From UBA964 sp031382085 (GTDB lineage: Bacteria; Pseudomonadota; Gammaproteobacteria; Steroidobacterales; Steroidobacteraceae), in contig JANMYM010000018.1 in NCBI GenBank assembly GCA_031382085.1, positions 32,073 to 96,072 of the forward strand: a stretch of 64,000 bases of DNA. The letters are read 5' to 3'. Positions 53,251-63,967 of the stretch are shown here, piece by piece. The notes below the pieces were generated by a model. The model did not search any database and had not been told where the DNA came from. It was given only the letters and a program-made list of their open reading frames with translations. Within the stretch, counting starts at the first letter, position 1; each line of letters starts with the position of its first letter. The translations under genes were made by a program, and so were the position numbers.

Positions 53251-54624
53251 TCAGACGTGGTTACTTGCGGAATCCTTCGTTGCGGACCGGAGTCGGCGGC
53301 TTCGAGCCATCCACGCGTACGCGGGGGCGCAGCAGGTGAGGAATCCTGCCGCGATCAGTCCAGACCGCGGATCTTCGGCCACCGCGACGAGCAGAAATGC
53401 GACCGAACCTAACAACACGATCGCCGTTGAGAATGGATAACCGAATGCGCGGTACGGCCGCGGCAGCTCGGGCGTTCTAAACCGCAACACGAACACCGCG
53501 TCGAACGCCGACGTGTAGTAGATGAGAAACAGCACCGCGCTCAGGGCGATGATCTGCTCAAAGCTTCCGCTCAGAATAAGGACTACGACGACGATGCCGG
53601 TCAGCGCCAGTGCGATTCGCGGCGTGCCGCCCTCGCTGACCAGCGCCGCCCTGGCGGTGAACAGTCCGTCGCGGCCGATGGCGAACAGCACGCGCGGCGC
53701 TGACAGCAGGCTATTGTTGGTGATGCTCAATACTGTTAGCAGCGATATGACGGTCACCAGCTCGGCACCACCGCGCGGCAGCACGATGCGCGCCGCGTCC
53801 GCCGCCGGCAGTTGCGACGCTGCCAGCACCGGCAGCGGCAGAACGTGCAGGAACGCGGCGTTGATGAGGAGGTACAGGCCCACGACCAGCAGAGTGCCGC
53901 CGATGACTGCGCGCGGCAATGTGCGTGTGGGGTTGGTGTTTTCCTCAGCCATGTAGATGGGTTGATACCAGCCGTCGTACGCAGTCAGCACTGCACGCAG
54001 TGCCGGCACAACCGCGAATATCATTGCCAGTGACAGCGGCGGCAGGGATGCAGCCGTGTTCAGCGGCGCCGCCGCCGTGGACAGCGCGACGGGTTCGGTC
54101 AGAAAACAACCACCCACAATGATCAACAGCGCCAGGGCGACGGTCACGCTGATGGTCTTGGTGACCGAGCTGGCGACCCGCAAACCGATCCAGTGACCCA
54201 GGGTAAAAATGGCAATCATGACAATGGCACCCGCGCGTGGGTACGCGGCCGCAGGCTGCCACAGCGCTCCCAGAAACACGCTCGCAGTGATGGTCGCATA
54301 GGCAATGGCGGCCACATTTGTCAGCCAGTCGATCCAACCGACGGCGAATCCGACCCCCTCACCGTAGGCACGGCGTGCATAGACTCGAAAGCCGCCGGAC
54401 TCGGGAATCATAGCCGCGAGCTCGGCCACGGCAACAGCACCCATCAGCGTATACAGGCCACCGATCCCCCAGGCGAGCATCACCAGCGTCGGGTCGCCAA
54501 GCGCGGCAGCCACGGTGCCCGGGAGACGCAGGATGCCGACACCGACCATGGTGCCGACGACCAGCGCCAAACCGAAGCCGAGTCCCAGAATCCGCTGCAG
54601 CGGGCGTACCGGAGTGGCTGTCAT
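53251..54624 (-). CDS. APC-superfamily amino-acid permease
   Basis: 457 residues with about 12 membrane segments. The TM1 motif is VGTMVGVGILRLPGTVAAAL; other blocks are ALIPESGGFRVYARRAYGEG-like (MIPESGGFRVYARRAYGEG) and FGYPFSTAIVLLGSVAFLL. It belongs to the amino acid-polyamine-organocation superfamily. Its gene lies 50 nt downstream of the AruI-like decarboxylase on the same strand, so arginine or a related basic amino acid is a reasonable guess for substrate. ATG 54622-54624 chosen. Confidence 0.85.
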   Translation of the reverse strand: MTATPVRPLQRILGLGFGLALVVGTMVGVGILRLPGTVAAALGDPTLVMLAWGIGGLYTLMGAVAVAELAAMIPESGGFRVYARRAYGEGVGFAVGWIDWLTNVAAIAYATITASVFLGALWQPAAAYPRAGAIVMIAIFTLGHWIGLRVASSVTKTISVTVALALLIIVGGCFLTEPVALSTAAAPLNTAASLPPLSLAMIFAVVPALRAVLTAYDGWYQPIYMAEENTNPTRTLPRAVIGGTLLVVGLYLLINAAFLHVLPLPVLAASQLPAADAARIVLPRGGAELVTVISLLTVLSITNNSLLSAPRVLFAIGRDGLFTARAALVSEGGTPRIALALTGIVVVVLILSGSFEQIIALSAVLFLIYYTSAFDAVFVLRFRTPELPRPYRAFGYPFSTAIVLLGSVAFLLVAVAEDPRSGLIAAGFLTCCAPAYAWMARSRRLRSATKDSASNHV

Positions 54625-54674
54625 TGATCGTTCCCCGGCACTGTTAGGTAATCCGATGGTACCGCTTGCGCACT

Positions 54675-56282
54675 TCAACCTGGCGCAAATTCGCCTTCAT
54701 TCACTTCGATCAGCGTAGGTCCGCGGCGCTGCAAAGCGGCCACCAGCGCGGCGCTCAGCTCGGTACTGCGCCGCACGCGCTGGCCGTGCGCGCCGCAGGC
54801 ATGGGCCAGCGCAACGAAATCCGGGTTGCGCCCAACGACGCCCACAGGCGCGATCGATGCGGCCCGCATATCGTCGCGGATTTGCCCGAGCGCGGCGTTA
54901 TTCCACACCACCAGCGGCAGGCTGAGTTCGAGTTCCACCGCAGTCGTCAGGTCTGCCATCGTGAATTGCACTCCGAAATCTCCGGCCAGCGCGACCACCG
55001 CCCTTCCCGGCATCGCCACCTTGGCGCCTAACGCCGCCGGCAGCGCGTAGCCCAGGGTGCCGTAACCTGACGGATGGTGCCAGACACCGGGGACATCGGC
55101 GGCATACGCGTAATTGCCAAGATAGGCAATTTGCGTCATGTCGGTGAACAGTGCGGCATCCGCCGGCAGCGCGGCGCGGATCGCATCTAACGCCTGGCGC
55201 CGGGTCACCGAGCGAGCATCAAACTGCGCGTCAATGCGCGCCCGATGCGCCGCGGCGCCGCCCGACAGAGAACACCAGCGCGTCCGGCTCGTGACACGCC
55301 CGATGAGCGCCGCGACCGCCGCACGCGCGTCGCAGCGGATGCTGACGGCCGCGGGATATTGCTCATTCCGCTCCGCGGCTATGTCGATGCGGATCAGCTT
55401 GCCCGGCATTGTTAGCTTCAGCGCCGTATAGATGTCGGTCTCGGCCAGCTCGGTCCCGAGCGCGAGCACGACGTCTGCCTGTGCTAACAACTCTTGAGTT
55501 TCGGTGTACGGCAAGGAAGCGCCGAGATGGCAGCGATGCGCCTCGGGCAGCACGCCCTTGCCGGCCGCGGTCGTCACCAGGTAGCCATCGAGTGTTTCAA
55601 CCAGCTGGCGCAATTCGCCGGCGGCCACGCGCGCACCGCCGCCCGCGATGATGGCCGGCCGCTGCGCCGCCGAGAGCAACGCCGCGGCCTGCCCGATCTG
55701 GGCAGCGAACGCTGGCCCTGGACTCTCGACCAACCGGAATCGCTCCGCCACCAGGGTTGTAGGTTCTGCCAGCAGATCGAGCGGTATGCCGAGATAGGCG
55801 GGACGCGGTCGGCCGGTGTGAAACTCCTGCAGCGCGGCCTGCAGGTGATCCCGTATGTCCCCGGCGCTGGCGGCTGTGCAGGCCAGATCAAGCACGTTGC
55901 CAATGACGCCCTGTTGATCCGCGAGCTCGTGCAGCACGCCCCAGCGGCGACCCAGCGAGGCGCGCACCGGCGTACTGGCCACCACCAGCATCGGCACCGA
56001 ATCCGAGAACGCCTGCGCAACCGACGTCAGGATATTTGTGAGTCCGGGGCCGGAAATCACCAAGACCGCGGCCACACGGCCACTCGCGCGCGCGTAACCA
56101 TCGGCAGCAAATCCTGCGCCCTGCTCGTGCCGGGTCAGGATATGACGCAGGCGGGGTTCGCGCGTCAGCCCGCGATACAGCTCCAGCGTATGCACGCCCG
56201 GAATGCCAAACACGGTGTCGATGCCGTTGGCCGCGAGCAGCTCGGCGACATAGCATCCAATGGGTCTCGCTGTTAGGCTCAT
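54675..56282 (-). CDS. aruI: Thiamine-diphosphate enzyme, likely 5-guanidino-2-oxopentanoate decarboxylase (AruI-like)
   Basis: 535 residues with the acetolactate-synthase fold. The N-terminal catalytic glutamate is in ILTRHEQGAGFAADGYARAS, and the TPP-binding motif is ALAGDFGVQFTMADL followed by LPLVVWNNAALGQ. Compared with my memory of Pseudomonas AruI the N-terminus (DTVFGIPGVHTLELYRGLTR) is close. It would decarboxylate the keto acid made from arginine by AruH. The partner gene is divergent, 25 nt away. An alternative is another 2-oxo-acid decarboxylase of the same family. Confidence 0.75.
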   Translation of the reverse strand: MSLTARPIGCYVAELLAANGIDTVFGIPGVHTLELYRGLTREPRLRHILTRHEQGAGFAADGYARASGRVAAVLVISGPGLTNILTSVAQAFSDSVPMLVVASTPVRASLGRRWGVLHELADQQGVIGNVLDLACTAASAGDIRDHLQAALQEFHTGRPRPAYLGIPLDLLAEPTTLVAERFRLVESPGPAFAAQIGQAAALLSAAQRPAIIAGGGARVAAGELRQLVETLDGYLVTTAAGKGVLPEAHRCHLGASLPYTETQELLAQADVVLALGTELAETDIYTALKLTMPGKLIRIDIAAERNEQYPAAVSIRCDARAAVAALIGRVTSRTRWCSLSGGAAAHRARIDAQFDARSVTRRQALDAIRAALPADAALFTDMTQIAYLGNYAYAADVPGVWHHPSGYGTLGYALPAALGAKVAMPGRAVVALAGDFGVQFTMADLTTAVELELSLPLVVWNNAALGQIRDDMRAASIAPVGVVGRNPDFVALAHACGAHGQRVRRSTELSAALVAALQRRGPTLIEVNEGEFAPG

Positions 56283-56307
56283 AATGCTGGTTTCAAGGGC
56301 ACCCTAA

Positions 56308-57471
56308 ATGAAATTCTCGTCTCTGGTCAATCGCGTCGCAGGTCACGGCGCCGACGCCTGGCGCACTCACTACGCGGCGGTAGCCGCGCGCGATCGTGGC
56401 GAGGATGTCATCGTCCTGAGCGTCGGCGATCCGGATCTGGCTACGCCAGAGCCCGTCGTCGAACGCGCCGTCGAGCGACTGCGCGCCGGCGATTCGCGCT
56501 ACACGCCGGCGCGCGGCCGGCGCGCGCTGCGCGAAGCCATCGCCGCCATGCATGCCAGCCGCTGCGGGCAAGCCGTGGATGGGGACCATGTCATTGTGCT
56601 GAGCGGCGCGCAAAATGCTTTGTTTGTAGCCTCTTTGTGCCTGGCCGGACCCGGCGATGAAGTGCTGGCGTTCGACCCGATGTATCCGACCTACCCGGCG
56701 ACCATCGAAGTCTCGGGCGCCCGCATGGTACGCGTCCGGCAACCCGCGGCGCGCGGCTTTCGGCCAGATCTTGACGCCTTGAGCGCGGCTATCACGCCGC
56801 GCACACGTGCAATTTTTTTCGCGTCGCCGGGCAATCCCAGCGGCGTCATCCTCACCGCAGGCGAACTGGCCGGTATCGGTGAGATTGCGCGCCGCCACGA
56901 GCTGTGGATTGTCGCCGATGAAGTGTACGCCGGCCTGGCGCCTGGCGGACGCGTGCCGAGCCTCGCGGCGAGCCTGCCGGAGCAGGTGGTGACCATCAGC
57001 AGCCTCTCCAAGACACATTCGATGCCGGGCTGGCGCGCCGGCTGGATGGTCGCGCCCGCATCGATGGTGCAGCATGCCGAAGACGTGGCGATGTCCATGT
57101 TGTTCGGACTGCCGGGCTTCATCCAGGACGCCGCAGTCACGGCGTTAGGTATCGCGCCGCAGTCTGAACAGCGGGTGCGCGAGTACTGCGCGTCGCGCGC
57201 GCGCTTGATGGCGCAGGAACTGCAGGGAATTCCCGGCATCCGAATGCATGTGCCGCAGGCCGGCATGTTCATGCTGCTCGACGTGCGGGAAACCGGCCTG
57301 TCGAGCGATCAATTCGTCACCGAGCTCTACCGCCAGCAGCGCATATCGGCGATGGATGGCCGCGCTTTCGGCGAGGAAACCGCAGGGTTCGTGCGCCTGT
57401 GCTTCGCCACGGACGAGTCATTGATCGTCGAGGCCTGCCGGCGGCTGCAGCAATTTTGTGCATCTTGTTAG
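56308..57471 (+). CDS. aruH: Class I aminotransferase, likely arginine:pyruvate transaminase (AruH-like)
   Basis: 387 residues. PLP lysine is in ISSLSKTHSMPGWRAGWMVA, and FFASPGNPSGVILTAGELAG and WIVADEVYAGLA are typical. The N-terminus (MKFSSLVNRVAGHGADAWR) and the block VLSVGDPDLATPEPVVERAV resemble Pseudomonas AruH. With the AruI-like enzyme it forms the first two steps of the arginine transaminase pathway. Its TAG stop lies in GTTAGG and overlaps the stop of the convergent ferredoxin gene. Confidence 0.78.
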   Translation: MKFSSLVNRVAGHGADAWRTHYAAVAARDRGEDVIVLSVGDPDLATPEPVVERAVERLRAGDSRYTPARGRRALREAIAAMHASRCGQAVDGDHVIVLSGAQNALFVASLCLAGPGDEVLAFDPMYPTYPATIEVSGARMVRVRQPAARGFRPDLDALSAAITPRTRAIFFASPGNPSGVILTAGELAGIGEIARRHELWIVADEVYAGLAPGGRVPSLAASLPEQVVTISSLSKTHSMPGWRAGWMVAPASMVQHAEDVAMSMLFGLPGFIQDAAVTALGIAPQSEQRVREYCASRARLMAQELQGIPGIRMHVPQAGMFMLLDVRETGLSSDQFVTELYRQQRISAMDGRAFGEETAGFVRLCFATDESLIVEACRRLQQFCASC

Positions 57472-58319
57472 GCGGCGGCGAGCTTCAGCACGCCGAGATA
57501 GCGGCTGTCGCCGCCGAGATCAAACTGCAGGGCGCAGCGTCCCGCCGCGCCGGCGGCCTCGAGCCGGTATGATCCACTGTTAGGTTTGAGCTTGTCGATC
57601 TTGAATTCGCCAAAGGTATCGGCGGTCGCCCGCCCGACCTCGCGGCCGTCCTTGCTGAGCACGACCTCGGCGCCCGCAGCGCATTCCTCGACGCCGCACA
57701 GCTCGGCGACGATGGTGCCGCCGACGAAGCACTGGGTCATCAGGTGCAGGTTCTGGTAATAGACGCGTGGCCGCGTAGCGAGTTCCGGCTTCAGAACCTC
57801 GAGTCCCTGCTCGGCCTGCAGGCGCTGCATTTCGGCATCTTCAACTTTGAGCATGCGAAACACGCCTGTCGGGCAGGCCTGTTCGGCCCGGGTCCGCGTC
57901 CAGCCCTGATCTAACAAATGGGCATCGAAAGTCCAGGCCTGCGGGATCTGCTTTTCCTCATTCCATGAAATGGCGCCGTACGGGCAAGCCGCCACGATCG
58001 CTTTCTGTCCCTTGGATTTTTCCGGATCGATGATGACGATACCGTCGTCGCGCTTGCGAATGGCGCCATTCGTGGCCGCCTTCATGCACGGCGCATCGTC
58101 GCAGTGATTGCACATCACCGGCATGAAATGCGCCTCGACCAGCGGGTAGTCGCCGCGCTCCTTGCGCGCGATGTCGAGCCAGTTATGCCCCTGCGCGGGC
58201 TGCGCGGCCGAATAGCCCGGGAAATCGTTGCCGATATACTCGTCCTTGACCGCGATGAAGCAGACGCGACAGTTGTTGCAGCTCTTGACGTCGACGATCA
58301 GGTTCCATTTCCTGGCCAT
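57468..58319 (-). CDS. Iron-sulfur (small) subunit of a transhydroxylase-like molybdenum enzyme
   Basis: 283 residues. The N-terminal 150 residues carry ferredoxin motifs: Cys14, 17, 20; Cys70, 73, 78; Cys112; Cys149 (CNNCRVCF, CNHCDDAPC, ACPYG, ACPTG). The C-terminus (about 200-283, VVLSKDGREVGRATADTFGE) is a Cna-B/seven-stranded barrel, as in BthL of Pelobacter transhydroxylase. Relative to BthL as I recall it, Val24 replaces the fourth Cys of motif 1, and both Cys of the CxxC in motif 3 (now WTFD) are gone: the protein should hold two clusters rather than three. ATG overlaps the large-subunit stop by 1 nt (TGATG). No signal peptide. Confidence 0.82.
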   Translation of the reverse strand: MARKWNLIVDVKSCNNCRVCFIAVKDEYIGNDFPGYSAAQPAQGHNWLDIARKERGDYPLVEAHFMPVMCNHCDDAPCMKAATNGAIRKRDDGIVIIDPEKSKGQKAIVAACPYGAISWNEEKQIPQAWTFDAHLLDQGWTRTRAEQACPTGVFRMLKVEDAEMQRLQAEQGLEVLKPELATRPRVYYQNLHLMTQCFVGGTIVAELCGVEECAAGAEVVLSKDGREVGRATADTFGEFKIDKLKPNSGSYRLEAAGAAGRCALQFDLGGDSRYLGVLKLAAA

Positions 58320-61279
58320 CAAGCACTCTCCGCCGGCCGCCAAGTGTCGATTCCAGTCCACTTTTCTATCTGGATCAGCGTGGTGTTAGGCCGGATGCCA
58401 TGCGTTTTCTTCGCAATCGCCTTGCTTGGATTGAGTATGTTGATACAGCCACCGAGGTCGGTGGACCGTCCGAGCTCGCCGGCCGGCCGGTATTCGGCCG
58501 AGGAAGTCGACGCGGACACGACGCCCGGGCGCAGCCGCTCGGTGACCTGCGCTGCGCAGACCACGGAGCCGCGTCGGTTCCATAGTCGGATCAGGTCGTC
58601 GTCCTGGATGCCGCGCGCCTCAGCATCCTGGCGGCTGATGCGCGCGACCAGATAGTAGTGGCCGTCCGCCTTGCGCACGCGATGCTCGCGGATATCGCGC
58701 AGGCTGCTGCCCTCGTCGTCACCCATCAGGTGAAATGGGTAGCGCGAGTGCGGCGATAAGAGCTGCAGTGGAAAAGTGGCGAGTTCCGGTTCGCGCTTGC
58801 CGTCCTCGTACAGCGGCATGTACTGGTTGAGCGGCGGGCGATCGGGATCGTCGATACGCTTGAGCGTACTGGCGACGAACTCGAACTTGCCAGACGGTGT
58901 CTGCAGGCCCTGGCCGAAGCCGCCGACGTAATCGGACGGCAGAGGATAAGGTTCGGGGGTGTCCTTTTTGCGGCCCTCGTAGAACCAGCGGTTCGCGGTC
59001 GGTGCGCGCGCGGACTCGGGGTCCGGCGGGACAACGTAGTAGCCCTTCTTCAGGAACTGGCGCCAGCTGATGTCCTTCGCCATGTCGGAGGAGTCGAATA
59101 CGCGCTTGCACCAGTCGTACTCGGTGGTTCCGCCTTCGGAGTAAATGGAGCCCAGGTCGAGTTTCCCGGCGATCGACAGGAAGATGTCGTAGTCGGACTT
59201 CGCCTCGCCGAGCGGCTCGATTGCCTTGTGCTGCAGGGCAATCACGCGGTGGTTGTTCATTGAATACATGTGGTGCACGTAGCCGGCGCCGACGTTGTAC
59301 CACTCGCCGATGTCCCAGCGCTCGAACACCGTGCAGGCCGGGAGGATCACGTCGGCGAATGGCGTCTCACCTTCCCACCACACCGACTGGTTGACGACAA
59401 ATTTCAGGCTCTCATGCTGGTACGCGCGCACCCAGCGATTTGACTCAACCTGCGTACCGAGCGACGAGCTGCCGTACTTGTAGAGCATTTCGACGCGCAC
59501 ATGCCCGGGCGACGGATACCCAAACGGAAAGAACTGGCCCTGAATCGAGGCGACGTCGGTCAGGTAGCCCATCGCCTTGCCCTGCATGATCGCCTCGGGG
59601 AACCACATGCGCGGGATCGCCTGTCGCACCGAACTCATGGTCAGGATGTGCGGCATACGCTGGTAATTGTTAGCCGTGTTAGCGCTCGTCGTCATCTCGC
59701 CCGAAAAACTGCCCTCACCGTAACCGGGAAAGTAGAAGTTGAAGTCGAGCGGCGCGCCGAACTGCAGGTTGCCGAAATTCGATCCGGCGCGGCCGTAGCC
59801 TTGCATCGCGCCGAGGATCGTGATCATTCGCGCCCACTGTATGCCCATCGGACCGCGGCCGGCGCCGCCGAGACCGACGCCCCAGCCGCCGGCGCCGAGG
59901 TAGGTCTTCTTCGTGCCCCACTCGCGTGCCAGTGCACGCACGTCGCGTGCCGGCACGCCGGTTTCGAGCTCCTGCCACTCAGGCGTCTTGGCTACCCCGT
60001 CGGTCAGGCCGAGAATGTAGGATTTCCATTCCTCGAAACCTGTGGTGCGTTTCTCGATGAACTCCTTGTCGTAGGTGCCCTCGGTGATCCAGACGTGGCA
60101 CAGCGCCTGCGCGAACGCGGGATCGGTTCCCGGCTTCGGCGAGATCCATTTGCCGCCGAGGTGCGCGGCGGTGTGGTTCAAGTAAGGGTCGATGTGCACC
60201 ATCTTGATGCCGAGCTGCCTGGCCCACTCGCGGCGCTCGGTGCCATCGAAACCGTAGGTCGCGTCCGGGTCGCTGGACCAGAACACGATCAGCTCGGCTT
60301 CCTTCAGGCAGTCCTCGACCGTGCCGTAAAATTCGGGGCAGCCGAGTCGCAAACTGTTGCCCCAGTGATGCATGGCGCCCCAGAACCAGCCTTCCCAGCT
60401 GTCTGGGGTGTGGACCAGCTTGGTGACGCCGATCAGGTTCCAGAAGCGGTTGAACGCGCTCATGTAGTGCCCGAGGTTGCCCCACTGGTGGTGCGAACCG
60501 TTCGCGACGCAGATCGCGCCGGGGCCGACGGCCTTGGCGCGCTTGATCTCCTTGCTAACAAGCTCGAGCGCTTCCTCCCAGCTGATGCGCACGAACTTCG
60601 ACTTGCCGCGATTCTGGATGTTGCGCTCGCCGTCCGGGTCGAAATCGACGCGCTTCATCGGGTAGAGAATGCGGTTCTTCGAGTACACCATCGATTTGAG
60701 ACAGATGGCGTGCGTTGCGACGGTGGTGCGGCGCAACGGCTTGAAGGTCTTGCCGCGCGCGGTGATCGACCACGAAGGCGCGTCCTGGTCGTCAAAATCG
60801 ATAGGCGTGGTGCGCAGGATCTTGCCGTCCTTGACGTAGACGAAGATCGGGCCGCTGTTGGTGCCGTTGGTATAGCGGACGACGCCATCGCCCATATCGG
60901 TACCGGCCTTCCAGGTCACCGATTCGAGGCGCGTCAACGTTTGCATGAACCAGACGGCAAGGTCGTCCGGACCGTCGAGGCCGACCTTGAAGTTCTTGGC
61001 CGCATCGATGCGCTCGAGCAGGTCGAAGGGCGGCGTCAGGAAGCTTTCGGCTATCGCCTTGTTCTTGAAGTGGATCGTCAGGTCCGGCTTGGCGTGCAGT
61101 CCCGCGCCGGAGCGGACCTTGCCCTGGTTGAGTTGGATCCAGCGGCCTTCGGGCTTGTCCCGCAGGCGGATCTGCGCGACCAGATCCCTCTCACGCAGCC
61201 GTTCGGCGTACTCCGGATACATCTTCGCGACCGCACGCATCGCTTGCGGTATGCCCCAGAGCAACACAGAAAGATTCAT
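58319..61279 (-). CDS. Molybdopterin oxidoreductase, pyrogallol-transhydroxylase-like large subunit with SCP2-like N-terminal domain
   Basis: 986 residues. Residues about 1-125 look like an SCP2-type lipid-binding domain (GRWIQLNQGKVRSGAGLHAK then PDLTIHFKNKAIAESF and a GLDGPDDLAVW end). From about 133 (VVRYTNGTNSGPIFVYVKDG) it aligns along its length with AthL, the DMSO-reductase-family transhydroxylase of Pelobacter. His263, Asp293, Ser294 (expected Mo ligand), Trp295 and the Tyr of FYFPGYGEG match AthL His144, Asp174, Ser175, Trp176 and Tyr404. AthL Tyr152 and Arg153 are His271 and Tyr272 here. No Tat signal, so cytosolic. Likely hydroxylates or transhydroxylates a phenolic or other ring; substrate unknown. 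Confidence 0.82.
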   Translation of the reverse strand: MNLSVLLWGIPQAMRAVAKMYPEYAERLRERDLVAQIRLRDKPEGRWIQLNQGKVRSGAGLHAKPDLTIHFKNKAIAESFLTPPFDLLERIDAAKNFKVGLDGPDDLAVWFMQTLTRLESVTWKAGTDMGDGVVRYTNGTNSGPIFVYVKDGKILRTTPIDFDDQDAPSWSITARGKTFKPLRRTTVATHAICLKSMVYSKNRILYPMKRVDFDPDGERNIQNRGKSKFVRISWEEALELVSKEIKRAKAVGPGAICVANGSHHQWGNLGHYMSAFNRFWNLIGVTKLVHTPDSWEGWFWGAMHHWGNSLRLGCPEFYGTVEDCLKEAELIVFWSSDPDATYGFDGTERREWARQLGIKMVHIDPYLNHTAAHLGGKWISPKPGTDPAFAQALCHVWITEGTYDKEFIEKRTTGFEEWKSYILGLTDGVAKTPEWQELETGVPARDVRALAREWGTKKTYLGAGGWGVGLGGAGRGPMGIQWARMITILGAMQGYGRAGSNFGNLQFGAPLDFNFYFPGYGEGSFSGEMTTSANTANNYQRMPHILTMSSVRQAIPRMWFPEAIMQGKAMGYLTDVASIQGQFFPFGYPSPGHVRVEMLYKYGSSSLGTQVESNRWVRAYQHESLKFVVNQSVWWEGETPFADVILPACTVFERWDIGEWYNVGAGYVHHMYSMNNHRVIALQHKAIEPLGEAKSDYDIFLSIAGKLDLGSIYSEGGTTEYDWCKRVFDSSDMAKDISWRQFLKKGYYVVPPDPESARAPTANRWFYEGRKKDTPEPYPLPSDYVGGFGQGLQTPSGKFEFVASTLKRIDDPDRPPLNQYMPLYEDGKREPELATFPLQLLSPHSRYPFHLMGDDEGSSLRDIREHRVRKADGHYYLVARISRQDAEARGIQDDDLIRLWNRRGSVVCAAQVTERLRPGVVSASTSSAEYRPAGELGRSTDLGGCINILNPSKAIAKKTHGIRPNTTLIQIEKWTGIDTWRPAESA

Positions 61280-61315
61280 CGACGTCTCCTACCGACCTGC
61301 GATCCAGGTCCGGTG

Positions 61316-61329
61316 ACACTGGCCAGTGT
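61316..61329. promoter_or_regulatory. Palindrome upstream of the molybdoenzyme operon
   Basis: ACACTGG-CCAGTGT, a perfect 14-nt palindrome 37 nt upstream of the large-subunit ATG. A related half-site, CCAGTGACACT, occurs at about 63852-63862 before the partial LysR-type gene. Likely operator; regulator unknown. Confidence 0.45.
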
Positions 61330-61423
61330 ATCGCCATGCCTCGCCCCGGTGCGCGCAGGCGCGCTGCGGTGGCCAATTCGTGAACATGGGGATTCGTGTC
61401 GCCACGGCTTGTCGCTCACCGCG

Positions 61424-61442
61424 CGATAGACACCGTCTATCG
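61424..61442. promoter_or_regulatory. OxyR-like half-site upstream of katG
   Basis: CGATAGAC-ACC-GTCTATCG, a perfect 8-3-8 inverted repeat. The core ATAG-N7-CTAT has the 15-nt spacing of an OxyR half-site (ATAGnTnnnAnCTAT), with C and G at the two inner consensus positions. A second, weaker repeat, ATCCAAT-N6-ATTGGAT (61448-61467), follows after a 7-nt gap, as in a tandem OxyR site. Confidence 0.55.
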
Positions 61443-61461
61443 ATCTGATCCAATGTACGCA

Positions 61462-61491
61462 TTGGATGGATGCAGGCCCCCCCGCTACAGT
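61462..61491 (+). promoter_or_regulatory. Candidate katG promoter
   Basis: TTGGAT (61462-61467) and TACAGT (61486-61491) with an 18-nt spacer, about 42 nt before the ATG. The OxyR-like site lies just upstream and touches the -35, which is where an activator of this type binds. Confidence 0.45.
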
Positions 61492-61532
61492 AGCGCCATA
61501 CCGCATCTGCAATTTCGAAACGGAGCCATCCC

Positions 61533-63722
<2,190 letters not shown>

Positions 63723-63864
63723 CGCGCGGCGGAGTGTCAGGCGTATCAATTAGTCGTGTACCAAGACATTTGCGGGGCACCGCATATAGACATGCCCGGC
63801 AGCGCCCCTTTGCGTGGAGCCCACTTGCGCGTATCTTCATTTGGCTAAAGGGCCAGTGACACTC

Positions 63865-63966
63865 ATGGAACGCAGACAATTCCCGGGAGCGGGTGCGGCG
63901 ATCGCCGCAGCAGGTACAGCGTCGGCGGCGACCAAACGCGCCTCGGTGCCGCTCATCGCGGTCTGA
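63865..63966 (+). CDS. 33-residue frame resembling a Tat-type signal peptide
   Basis: MERRQFPGAGAAIAAAGTAS followed by 13 residues and TGA. The start has a twin-arginine and a phenylalanine followed by an Ala/Gly-rich stretch, as in Tat signal peptides, but the frame stops before a mature protein. It may be the remnant of a lost gene, or chance. It ends 1 nt before the next gene's ATG. Confidence 0.3.
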   Translation: MERRQFPGAGAAIAAAGTASAATKRASVPLIAV

Positions 63967-63967
63967 C

